The notes beneath the pieces were generated by a model that ran no database searches, was not told the origin of the DNA, and saw nothing but the letters and a program-made list of their open reading frames with translations. The translations under genes were made by a program, and so were the position numbers. From positions 1-47,839 of the forward strand of contig CALWIW010000016.1 in assembly GCA_944380855.1 (NCBI GenBank): 47,839 bases of DNA, given 5' to 3'. Positions 23,816-31,579 of this stretch are shown piece after piece (positions within the stretch are counted from its first letter, which is position 1; every line of letters starts with the position of its first letter). Origin of the DNA: an uncultured Clostridia bacterium (lineage in GTDB: Bacteria > Bacillota > Clostridia > Oscillospirales > Acutalibacteraceae).

Positions 23816-24136
23816 ATGTCACTTTTCAATTTTAAAAAATCAAACCAAGAAAAACCGTCAGCAGAAAAAATCAGAGTAAACGGCAGCTATGATATAAAGG
23901 TATTGGGTTCAGGCTGTAAATCCTGTCAAACACTTTTTGACAACCTGCTGACAACCGTAAATAATATGGAAATTTCCGCAAAAACCGAACACGTTACCGA
24001 CCTGACTCAGCTTGCCTTATACGGAATTATGACTACTCCCGCCCTTGTAATCAACGGCACTGTAGTTTCAACAGGCAAAATTTTAAAACCTGCCGAGATA
24101 CAAAATCTTATAGTAAAATTTAACGGAGACAAATAA
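23816..24136 (+). CDS. Small thioredoxin-fold protein (redox-active disulfide protein 2 type)
   Basis: 106 residues: about 25 variable residues, then a glutaredoxin/thioredoxin-like domain with the CxxC site in LGSGCKSCQTLFDNL and the cis-Pro loop in GIMTTPALVINGTVVSTGK. This matches the small archaeal/bacterial thioredoxin-like family often found beside DUF318 permeases and arsenic genes. It could reduce ArsC or deliver metalloid to the permease; the second is speculation. The ATG at 23816 has CGGAGGA 7-8 nt upstream. It ends 1 nt before arsC. Confidence 0.9.
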   Translation: MSLFNFKKSNQEKPSAEKIRVNGSYDIKVLGSGCKSCQTLFDNLLTTVNNMEISAKTEHVTDLTQLALYGIMTTPALVINGTVVSTGKILKPAEIQNLIVKFNGDK

Positions 24137-24137
24137 T

Positions 24138-24521
24138 ATGAAAAAGAAAATAGCTTTTATCTGTATACACAATTCCTGCCGAAGTCAAATTGCCGAGGCC
24201 TTGGGCAACCATTTTTTAGGGAATAAATTTGATTTTTATTCCGCAGGCACCATGACAAAACCTAAAATAAACCAAGACGCAGTGCGACTTGTAAAACAGC
24301 TTTACAATATTGATATGGAAGAAAAACAATACAGCAAAACAATAGATAAAATACCGCAGCCAGATATTGCAATTTCCATGGGCTGCGATGTAGGCTGCCC
24401 TTATATAGGCAGGGAATTTGACCAAAACTGGGGACTTCAGGACCCGACAGGCACAGATGATGAAAACTTTATCAGAATTATAAAGGAAATTGAAACAAAG
24501 GTTTTAGCACTCGGCGAGTAA
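24138..24521 (+). CDS. arsC: Arsenate reductase, thioredoxin-coupled (low-Mr phosphatase fold)
   Basis: A 127-residue cytosolic enzyme reducing arsenate to arsenite. The catalytic loop is CIHNSCRSQ (CX5R, first Cys nucleophile), and the redox relay Cys pair is in MGCDVGCPYIG, as in pI258-type ArsC. WGLQDPTGTDD supplies the general-acid Asp. It is the last gene of the ars operon, followed by a strong terminator. Confidence 0.95.
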   Translation: MKKKIAFICIHNSCRSQIAEALGNHFLGNKFDFYSAGTMTKPKINQDAVRLVKQLYNIDMEEKQYSKTIDKIPQPDIAISMGCDVGCPYIGREFDQNWGLQDPTGTDDENFIRIIKEIETKVLALGE

Positions 24522-24599
24522 TTTCAGCCTGTATTTTTTAACATTTGTAATATAGAGATTATCATTTTAACGCAGTATAATATCTAAACACAGTAAGAC

Positions 24600-24638
24600 A
24601 GAGCCGAGGTCTGTAAATTCAGTCCTCGGCTCTTATTT
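24600..24638 (+). terminator. Intrinsic terminator of the ars operon
   Basis: AGAGCCGAGG (24600-24609) pairs with CCTCGGCTCT (24624-24633) over a 14-nt loop, followed by TATTTTT. Confidence 0.9.
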
Positions 24639-24657
24639 TTCAATTAATTACTATATT

Positions 24658-25005
24658 TTATACTATCGGTTCTTCCGGCTGTTTACACTCCGTACAAATA
24701 TCGTTTGCTGATGCTCCGTTACAGTTTACATAAGTGTCGCCCACAGAAGCCACTGCACCGAATTCAACAGGAACAGCAACGCAAATATCCTGACTGATTG
24801 TAAAAACGCAGGTTCCGTTTACCTGACCTTCGCATTTTTCAGAACCGGACATAACCACAGGAGTACCGCAGCATTTTGTAAAGGTTGTCCCTGTCTTTGC
24901 AAAAGGTTTAATAGTTACGGGAACACAAATTGAAGCAGACTGATATCCCACAGCAGGACAAGTCTGATCTTCCGCAACCTCATTTACCTGAAAATCCTCT
25001 GCCAG
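24658..25005 (-). CDS. Cys-rich small protein of unknown function
   Basis: About 115 residues with nine Cys, including adjacent CC in TKCCGTPVV and a C-terminal CTECKQPEEP. There is no signal peptide and no helix-rich region; many Val/Thr/Gly suggest a beta structure, perhaps a coat- or matrix-like protein, but I cannot assign a family. The start is unusual: GAAAGGAGGG lies 6 nt before a CTG (25005-25003), giving MAEDFQVNEVAEDQTCP. The nearest ATG (25026) has no ribosome site, and its first codons contain the Shine-Dalgarno. I therefore favour CTG. It stands alone between two terminators. Confidence 0.7.
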   Translation of the reverse strand: MAEDFQVNEVAEDQTCPAVGYQSASICVPVTIKPFAKTGTTFTKCCGTPVVMSGSEKCEGQVNGTCVFTISQDICVAVPVEFGAVASVGDTYVNCNGASANDICTECKQPEEPIV

Positions 25006-25064
25006 GTTTTCCCTCCTTTCGTACATTCTGTTAATATAATATACATTTATTTGTATTATGTTAC

Positions 25065-25099
25065 AAAAGCCCATGGAGAAAACGTTCCCCATGGGCTTT
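25065..25099 (-). terminator. Terminator after the dockerin-bearing gene
   Basis: AAAAGCCCATGG (25065-25076) pairs with CCATGGGCTTT (25089-25099). On the minus strand the stem is followed by a short T-run. It lies about 55 nt past the stop codon at 25155. Confidence 0.8.
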
Positions 25100-25154
25100 G
25101 TAAAAAAGGATCACATACAATTATGGCTGCGTATGCTTTTTATACTTTATTCTA

Positions 25155-27797
25155 TTATGCTTTTACAAGTTGAATCTGTATTAATGTAGCATCCATAACA
25201 GTTACCGCATTATCATCGTTCATATCAGCAAGGTCAACATCAAATACGCCTATATTATCCAAACGTACCAGATATTTCTGAATTGCCGTGGCATCTGTAA
25301 TATCAACTGCTCCGCTGTGGTTTACGTCACCCTTGCCGTATACAATTTCTTTTTCCGGCTTCATAATTCTGAGTTCGCTTACTGCAAGTTTATTGGGATC
25401 ACCGGTTGAGCCGTCATTTGCTATGGCTGTCGGTTTAAATCTAATATACTTTGCAGTAATTTCTTTATCAAAGATAATCTCAACATTTTTGCCGTCATAA
25501 ACTATATCCGCATAAGTACCTGCTGTTGTAAAACCTGTACCGTTTTCAGAAACTAAAACTTCAAGACTCTTAAGCTTATTGTTTCCATTATCTCTTGCAA
25601 CATACTGAATTCCCTTTACAGGCTGTGGATTGTCTCCAAATGCAACATCTATGTAAACATTAGGAATATTATTTTCTGAAAGCCAGAAGCCACCATCTTT
25701 TCCGTCAAACATAATGTCTACAGCCGCTTCCTGAGAAGCTACACCGGCTGACTGACCGTCAGTTGAGGACCACTGGAGCGATGCACCTGATGTTGTTACT
25801 GTAAAGTCTTCCTTATACATATAGAAGTTAGGATCTACCTTTACAAGTCCTGCAATTGCTGTAGAAAGATTGTTCTTAGCTGCAATAACCTCAAGCTGTG
25901 AAGCTGTTTCGCTTTCGGAAACTTCTATTGCCTTTGCCAAAGCTTCGCTGAACTTGCTGTAGCTTGCTTCTGTGTATGTTCCGTTGGCATTTGTATAATC
26001 CTCAAGTACCTTTGCTTTTTCAATTTCAGCATTAAGTTCTGTCTTATCAACTTCACCTGAAGGAACATCACCCTCCTGATACTCGTATACGCCGATATCC
26101 GGTGTTCCGGTAATTTCGTTTCCGAAGAAGTCAGTTCCTGTAAATCCATCGATTGCAGTACCTGCATCTATTGCCGGTGAATCCTTTGAAATCTTAAAAC
26201 CTTCAAATGCAGTTTTATTATGTACTGCACCTGTTGTTGTAACAGGTGCTGCTTCTGCTCCCCAGAAGAGAGGATCGCCTGTTACTGCATTTGTATCGCT
26301 TGTAGGTATGTTTGTGTAATTATAATACAGGTTGTTGCTGTATGTCATCTTTGCTGTATTGTTTTTACCGCTCCAGTTTTCTGACTTCTCAGCTCCTGAA
26401 TTATAGATGATATTATTCTTAACAACAGCTGTACCTGTCTGATTAGCACCATTGTTTCTGTCTGCTACTCTGAGGAAAGGAACTCCCTCTGCCATATAGA
26501 AAACATTGTTGTAGAACTCTGCTTTTGGTGCATTGTCGGGAAGGTCAAGAGCACAGGTTAAATCCTTATAGCTGATATTGTATCTAAACACTGTGTTGAC
26601 TGCCTGTACACCGCAAATCATTACTGCTCCGCCTTGGTTATTATGGCTGTAGTTGTACTGGTAAACTGTTCCGTCGCCCCAGTCTGCGTCCCATGCCTGG
26701 GCGTCTCCATTGTAGCAAGTGTCAAATGCTTCGTTGTACTGGAATACCGCATCCTTACATTTCCAAGGCCATATGCCAGCTGCAACTCTTCCGAATGATG
26801 TAGCACTGTAAATTTCTTCGTTGATTTCTTTTGCCACACCGTCAGCAACATTATACTCGATTAAAGGACGATAGCAATACATTGTAGTAATAGCATCTCC
26901 GCCTACATCTTTGAGATAATTGTTTCTTACAACTACATTAGTCGCTCCGTATTGCTGGCAGATTTCGTCAGATATTTCAGCTTCGTTAAATTGTGAATGG
27001 TATGCTGTATATGCAAGTGCTATTCCCCATCTGCTTACATTCTCCACAAAACAGTTCTCAATAAGCACATCATCATATCTTGCTATTCCTGTTTCTGTTT
27101 CATTTTCCGGCATGAAAACTGTAAAGTAAATTCCGCCGTTGTTCATGTGTTTATCATAAACATTACCTTTTACATCGTGGATATAAAGGTCATCTAACAC
27201 AATGTGGTCAATTGTTCCCTTGTTTTGAGCAACTACCGCCACACCTGTTCTGTTCATCTTGTTTCTGAGGCTATAGTCCTCATTGAGGAAAGAAACATCG
27301 TTTACGATTTCAAGACCGCTTATCTCTATGTACTCTACATCGTAAAGTAAAATTGTTGATGATACATATCCCTTGTAAACGTGCTGTGAATTATCAAGAG
27401 CTTTACCGTAATCCTGATACCATATTCCCTGTCCTTTGGCATCTATTACAGGCTTTGCAGCTTCCTCGTCACCGTATGTTCCAATGACAATTGGATTTTC
27501 AACTGAACCGCTTCCCTTAATGTGAAGATACTGGCTGTCAAAAACAGAACCTCTCTCAAGCAGCACCTTATCGCCCGGCTGCAATGTAATTTCGTTAATT
27601 TTCAACAAGCTGTAAAAAGGCGTATCCTCACTTGTTCCGTTGTTTGAATCTTTTCCTGTCAATGTGCTGACATAGTATGTAGTTCCTACATCGTTATTTC
27701 CTGTTTCACCCTCAACGGCTGATACAGTAAACATAGAAGAAAATGCTGTTAATACAAGTGTCAGACAACATATTATTGATATTATTTTCTTTGTCAT
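25155..27797 (-). CDS. Secreted right-handed beta-helix protein with FIVAR, F5/8C-like and dockerin domains
   Basis: 880 residues. Signal peptide (residues 1-27, cleavage near VSA). A long parallel beta-helix region (about 40-575) has many short GG/N-N repeats (for example NNYLKDVGGDAIT) and conserved IWPWKCKDAVFQYNEAFDT and AWDADWGDGTVYQYNYS. A FIVAR-type helical domain (about 585-655) follows, then an F5/8C-like carbohydrate-binding domain (about 660-815), and a type-I dockerin (about 822-880) with two calcium loops (DVNHSGAVDITDAT and DMNDDNAVTVMDAT). The dockerin should bind a cohesin on a scaffoldin or the surface. The fold suggests polysaccharide lyase or hydrolase activity, but I cannot name a substrate or family. 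It is a tandem paralogue of the upstream gene, 18 nt away. Confidence 0.9.
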   Translation of the reverse strand: MTKKIISIICCLTLVLTAFSSMFTVSAVEGETGNNDVGTTYYVSTLTGKDSNNGTSEDTPFYSLLKINEITLQPGDKVLLERGSVFDSQYLHIKGSGSVENPIVIGTYGDEEAAKPVIDAKGQGIWYQDYGKALDNSQHVYKGYVSSTILLYDVEYIEISGLEIVNDVSFLNEDYSLRNKMNRTGVAVVAQNKGTIDHIVLDDLYIHDVKGNVYDKHMNNGGIYFTVFMPENETETGIARYDDVLIENCFVENVSRWGIALAYTAYHSQFNEAEISDEICQQYGATNVVVRNNYLKDVGGDAITTMYCYRPLIEYNVADGVAKEINEEIYSATSFGRVAAGIWPWKCKDAVFQYNEAFDTCYNGDAQAWDADWGDGTVYQYNYSHNNQGGAVMICGVQAVNTVFRYNISYKDLTCALDLPDNAPKAEFYNNVFYMAEGVPFLRVADRNNGANQTGTAVVKNNIIYNSGAEKSENWSGKNNTAKMTYSNNLYYNYTNIPTSDTNAVTGDPLFWGAEAAPVTTTGAVHNKTAFEGFKISKDSPAIDAGTAIDGFTGTDFFGNEITGTPDIGVYEYQEGDVPSGEVDKTELNAEIEKAKVLEDYTNANGTYTEASYSKFSEALAKAIEVSESETASQLEVIAAKNNLSTAIAGLVKVDPNFYMYKEDFTVTTSGASLQWSSTDGQSAGVASQEAAVDIMFDGKDGGFWLSENNIPNVYIDVAFGDNPQPVKGIQYVARDNGNNKLKSLEVLVSENGTGFTTAGTYADIVYDGKNVEIIFDKEITAKYIRFKPTAIANDGSTGDPNKLAVSELRIMKPEKEIVYGKGDVNHSGAVDITDATAIQKYLVRLDNIGVFDVDLADMNDDNAVTVMDATLIQIQLVKA

Positions 27798-27815
27798 GAT
27801 TTCAGCACCCTCCTT

Positions 27816-30218
27816 TTATTCTACCACTTCATAGCCGAGTCTTATCTCTACCGCACTGGCAAATATAAGCCCCTCATTCTGTGACAAGGTTTCCGTTGCT
27901 ACAAGCTTTACAAATCTTGTGTTTACAGTGTCAAACTCTGCATATTTTACTGAGCCGTCACCTGCCCATGTATTGCTTCTTGTTTCTACCTTTGTCCAGC
28001 TTCCTTCTTCTCCGGTATCACTTACGTATATCTCATACTCTGTGATTATTCCGTTTACTCCGCCGCTGGTTCTCGGTACATATTTAAGCATTGATACATC
28101 CTGCTTTTTGCCCATGTCGATAGCAATCCATCTTTCGTCCTCTTTACATCCGTTCCAGTGTGTATGCCACATTGTTGACAAATCGTTATCAAGAGCTAAG
28201 TTTCCGCCGCCCTCTGTATTGCTGTTTGGCTGGTAACTTCCAACTGTAGCTGACATACCTTCCGGTGAATACTCGGTGTATACCTTCTCGATACCAAGCT
28301 TATACTCCTTAACAGTATCGCCGTATTCTGCTTTTAATACCATGGTTCCTGCAAGTGCGCCCTCGGTAACTTCTGCACCGTCTTCGTCATATACCTTGAC
28401 AGTTGTTCTTTCATCATATATAAGGTTTGAAAGGAAAGTTTCAACTGTTGTACCCTTTGGAATACCATTAATCCATGTGTCGGTAACTTCATATACATTT
28501 GAGAATACGCCCTCAACAACTGTATCAGCAACATTTGACTCGTATACACCGATGTCCGGTACAAGCTTTACTTCGTTTCCAAAGAAATCAAGGCCTGTGC
28601 TGCCCGGTACATAAATACCTGCATTGATTGCCGGTGAACCGTCCTGAAGCTTAAATCCATCAAATGCAGTTCTTTCGTGTACAACACCCGTTGTTGCAGT
28701 AGGTGCAGATTCTGCATTTACAAACATAGGATCACCTGTTACTGCATTATCATCAGCAGGTGTTTCATTGTAGTTGTAATAGAGGTTATGGTCATAAGTA
28801 ACGGTACAGTTATTGCTCCAATCCTCTGTCTTTGTTGCACCTGCATTGTAGATAATATTATTTGTAAGAATTGCTACACCGCCTGAAGAACGCTCTCTTA
28901 TAAACGGAACTCCCTCAGCCATGTAGAATACGTTATTATAGAAATCTGCTCTCGGGTTTCCGGGCAAATCCAATGCTCCGTCAAGATCCTTATAGCTGAT
29001 ATTATATCTGAATACTGAGTTCACTGCCTGTACACCGCAAATCATTACACAGCCGCCCTCATTGTTGTGGCTGTAGTTGTACTGGTAAATTGTTCCGTCG
29101 CCCCAGTCAGCGTCCCAAGCCTGTCCGTCTCCATTGATATGTGTATCAAAAGCTTCGTTATACTGGAAAACTGCGTCCTTGCATTTCCAAGGCCATATTG
29201 CTGCAGCAACTCTTCCAAATGACGTAGCATTATAAATCTCTTCGTTGATTTCTTTTGCAGCTCCGTCAGATACATTGTACTCAACAACAGGTCTGAAACA
29301 GTACATTGTTGTTATAGCGTCTCCGCCAACGTCCTTGATATAATTATTTTTGATAGTTACATTTGTTGCTCCGTAGGTCTGGCAAACATCATCAGGAATT
29401 TCTGCTGCATTAAACTTTGCATGATATGCAGTATATGCAAGTGCTATTCCCCATCTGCTTACATTCTCTAGAAAACAGTTTTCAATAAGCACATCATCAT
29501 ATTTGGCTATTCCTGTTTCAGCTTCATTTTCCGGCATAAAAACAGTAAAGTAAATTCCGCCGTTGTTCATGTGCTTGTCATAAACATTTCCTTTTACATC
29601 ATGGACATAAAGGTCCTTTAGTACAATGTGGTCAATTGTTCCCTTATTTTGGGCTACCACTGCCACACCTGTTCTGTTCATTTTTTCTCTTAAACTGTAA
29701 TCCTCATTTAAGAAACTTACATCATTAACAATTTCAAGATTGCTTACCTCTATGTACTCTACATCATACAAAAGCAATGTTGTAGATACATATCCTTTGT
29801 TAACGTGCTGTGAATTATCAAGAGTTACACCGTAGTCCTGATACCATATTCCTTGACCCTTCGCGTCAATTACAGGCTTTTCCTTGCCCTCATCTCCGTA
29901 CACGTCAATAATTATGGGATTTTCAGCAGTACCGCTTCCCTTAATGTGAAGATACTGGCTGTCGAAAACAGAACCTCTCTCGAGCAGCACCTTGTCACCC
30001 GGCTGCAATGTGATATCATTGATTTTATTCAATGTCTCCCATGCAGTGCCTTCTGTTTTTCCGTCCGCATTGTTGTCACCGTTCAGTGAGCTGACATAGT
30101 ATGTGGTTCCTGTTTCCGCAAGTGTTTCTGTTTCATTTGCAGATACATTTCCCATACCAAAGGTAAATAACCCGGACAGCATACTTACCGTCAGCAGCAT
30201 TACCAACAACCGCTTCAT
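27816..30218 (-). CDS. Secreted right-handed beta-helix protein with Ig-like and F5/8C domains (no dockerin)
   Basis: 800 residues. Signal peptide MKRLLVMLLTVSMLSGLFTF. The beta-helix region (about 30-550) is very similar to the downstream paralogue, roughly three quarters identical by eye, sharing IWPWKCKDAVFQYNEAFDT and ADWGDGTIYQYNYSHNNEGG. After it the two genes diverge: here an Ig/cadherin-like segment (about 575-650) and a clear F5/8 type C carbohydrate-binding domain (about 655-800; STMWHTHWNG, RWIAIDMGKK) finish the protein. The ATG at 30218 follows AAAGGAGG by 7 nt. An in-frame ATG at 30248 has its own near-identical ribosome site but would extend the signal peptide with a charged stretch. 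Part of a three-gene operon with a foldase lipoprotein. Confidence 0.9.
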   Translation of the reverse strand: MKRLLVMLLTVSMLSGLFTFGMGNVSANETETLAETGTTYYVSSLNGDNNADGKTEGTAWETLNKINDITLQPGDKVLLERGSVFDSQYLHIKGSGTAENPIIIDVYGDEGKEKPVIDAKGQGIWYQDYGVTLDNSQHVNKGYVSTTLLLYDVEYIEVSNLEIVNDVSFLNEDYSLREKMNRTGVAVVAQNKGTIDHIVLKDLYVHDVKGNVYDKHMNNGGIYFTVFMPENEAETGIAKYDDVLIENCFLENVSRWGIALAYTAYHAKFNAAEIPDDVCQTYGATNVTIKNNYIKDVGGDAITTMYCFRPVVEYNVSDGAAKEINEEIYNATSFGRVAAAIWPWKCKDAVFQYNEAFDTHINGDGQAWDADWGDGTIYQYNYSHNNEGGCVMICGVQAVNSVFRYNISYKDLDGALDLPGNPRADFYNNVFYMAEGVPFIRERSSGGVAILTNNIIYNAGATKTEDWSNNCTVTYDHNLYYNYNETPADDNAVTGDPMFVNAESAPTATTGVVHERTAFDGFKLQDGSPAINAGIYVPGSTGLDFFGNEVKLVPDIGVYESNVADTVVEGVFSNVYEVTDTWINGIPKGTTVETFLSNLIYDERTTVKVYDEDGAEVTEGALAGTMVLKAEYGDTVKEYKLGIEKVYTEYSPEGMSATVGSYQPNSNTEGGGNLALDNDLSTMWHTHWNGCKEDERWIAIDMGKKQDVSMLKYVPRTSGGVNGIITEYEIYVSDTGEEGSWTKVETRSNTWAGDGSVKYAEFDTVNTRFVKLVATETLSQNEGLIFASAVEIRLGYEVVE

Positions 30219-30269
30219 TTTTCTTCCTCCTTTACAAGCTTCGTTCATTTTTCCTGCCTCCTTTTAATT

Positions 30270-31325
30270 TTAATTTATATTTTCAAGTGTGAAACTATAA
30301 ATTTTTTCTAAATCGCAGTCAACCTCTAATTCCTGAGCTTTTTCTTCAACAATCTTATTATAATGTTCTTCTCTTAAAATCTTTTCAATATTGTTTTTTA
30401 CGCTGTCAAAAGGTTTGTAATCATGTTCCACTTTATCGATACACTGAACCAAAAACAGATATCCGTTTTGGTCAATTACAGAGCTTTTTTCTCCCACATT
30501 AAGGCTGTATCCTATTTCCATAACATCGCCGATTGTTTTTGACATATAATCAGCCTCATCAGAAAGAATCTCTTCCTCACCGTAATATTCCGAAAGTTCG
30601 GGATAATCCGATATTTTGTCTCCTATATTATTATCGGAAGCCGCATATAAAGCTGTCATCTGAGAATAAATCTGATTTTTCTCCTCAACAGTCAGATATC
30701 CGTCATAAGGCACTCTTACGTACTGAATGGTAAAATCATCATACATTGTAAACATCGTATCTTTGTTTTCATCGTAATACGCTTTACATTCATCTTCTGT
30801 AACTTCCATACCGGGATTTGATAAATCCTCGCAGTACTGTTTTTGAAGACTATCCATTTCATATTCAAGAAATACGTTATATGTAAAAGATGAAAGACCG
30901 TAAACCGCTTCGCCTTTTTCTATTTTTTCCGCACGGATTTGGTTTTCTTCATTCATTCTCTTTTTTATATCATCATATGATACAGAATCAATATAACCAT
31001 TTTCTTTTGCCAGTTCATACACAGCGTGAATCTGCTTTATTTCATCTATTGTTCTTTCTGCGAGAACTTTGTAAGGAAACTCCCCGTTTAATTCTGTCTG
31101 CCAAAAGCCGTTGTCAATATTAACCTGGTTTTTCCGGGAAAGTTCGTTTGCAACATCAAGCTTAATATCGTTCATTACGCCGAGGTACTCTTCCTGAGAA
31201 ATTTTCTCTTCTCCTATTGATAGCTCAAAGGAGTTTCCGCATCCTGCAAGTGTAACGCAAAAAAGAGCTACAAACACAGCAAAAAAACAAACTCGACTAA
31301 TCGTTTTTCTTTTTTTTATAAACAT
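30270..31325 (-). CDS. PrsA/SurA-like peptidyl-prolyl isomerase lipoprotein
   Basis: 351 residues. A hydrophobic signal ends in lipobox LAGC (Cys about residue 29). The following all-helical N-terminal region is SurA/PrsA-like (EEYLGVMNDIKLDVANEL, TIDEIKQIHAVYELAKENGY). A parvulin-type domain (about 190-320) follows, with DFTIQYVRVPYDG and SLNVGEKSSVIDQNGYLFLVQ, and then a C-terminal helix. The parvulin active-site His pattern is not evident, so it may be a chaperone more than an isomerase. It sits on the outer membrane face, where exported proteins fold. It is the first gene of an operon with the two beta-helix proteins (22-52 nt gap), which suggests they are its clients. Confidence 0.85.
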   Translation of the reverse strand: MFIKKRKTISRVCFFAVFVALFCVTLAGCGNSFELSIGEEKISQEEYLGVMNDIKLDVANELSRKNQVNIDNGFWQTELNGEFPYKVLAERTIDEIKQIHAVYELAKENGYIDSVSYDDIKKRMNEENQIRAEKIEKGEAVYGLSSFTYNVFLEYEMDSLQKQYCEDLSNPGMEVTEDECKAYYDENKDTMFTMYDDFTIQYVRVPYDGYLTVEEKNQIYSQMTALYAASDNNIGDKISDYPELSEYYGEEEILSDEADYMSKTIGDVMEIGYSLNVGEKSSVIDQNGYLFLVQCIDKVEHDYKPFDSVKNNIEKILREEHYNKIVEEKAQELEVDCDLEKIYSFTLENIN

Positions 31326-31375
31326 ACTCTAACCTCTATTTCAAATTACGTATAATTACACAACCTACTGAATTA

Positions 31376-31404
31376 ATACTATCACATTTCTTTTTTTTAA
31401 ACAA
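31376..31404 (-). promoter_or_regulatory. Candidate promoter of the foldase/beta-helix operon
   Basis: Minus strand: TTGTTT (31404-31399), 17-nt spacer, TAGTAT (31381-31376), about 50 nt before the start codon at 31325. The rest of 31405-31503 is A/T-rich without a gene. Confidence 0.5.
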
Positions 31405-31503
31405 TACGGATTATTTACAAAATTAACTTCAATATTTTAACAATTCTTAACAAAACAAAAAAGAACAAAATACAAATTTTAGAACACTCATAAATCAATC
31501 AAA

Positions 31504-31556
31504 CAAAAAAAGAGAAACGCTTATGTTTTACGCAAACACAAGTTTTCTCTTTTTTG
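31504..31556 (-). terminator. Terminator after the flippase gene
   Basis: AAAAAAGAGAAA pairs with TTTCTCTTTTTT. An inner CTT-TGTTT / AAACA-AAG stem sits around a TACGC loop. It lies about 25 nt past the flippase stop and is symmetric enough to act in both directions. Confidence 0.85.
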
Positions 31557-31579
31557 TAATTACTATTCAATTTAATAAT

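Noticed and set aside
25155..30218. The two beta-helix genes as one gene broken by a frameshift, or an assembly repeat
   Set aside because: Each has its own signal peptide, ribosome site, stop codon and different C-terminal domains, and the DNA differs at many positions.
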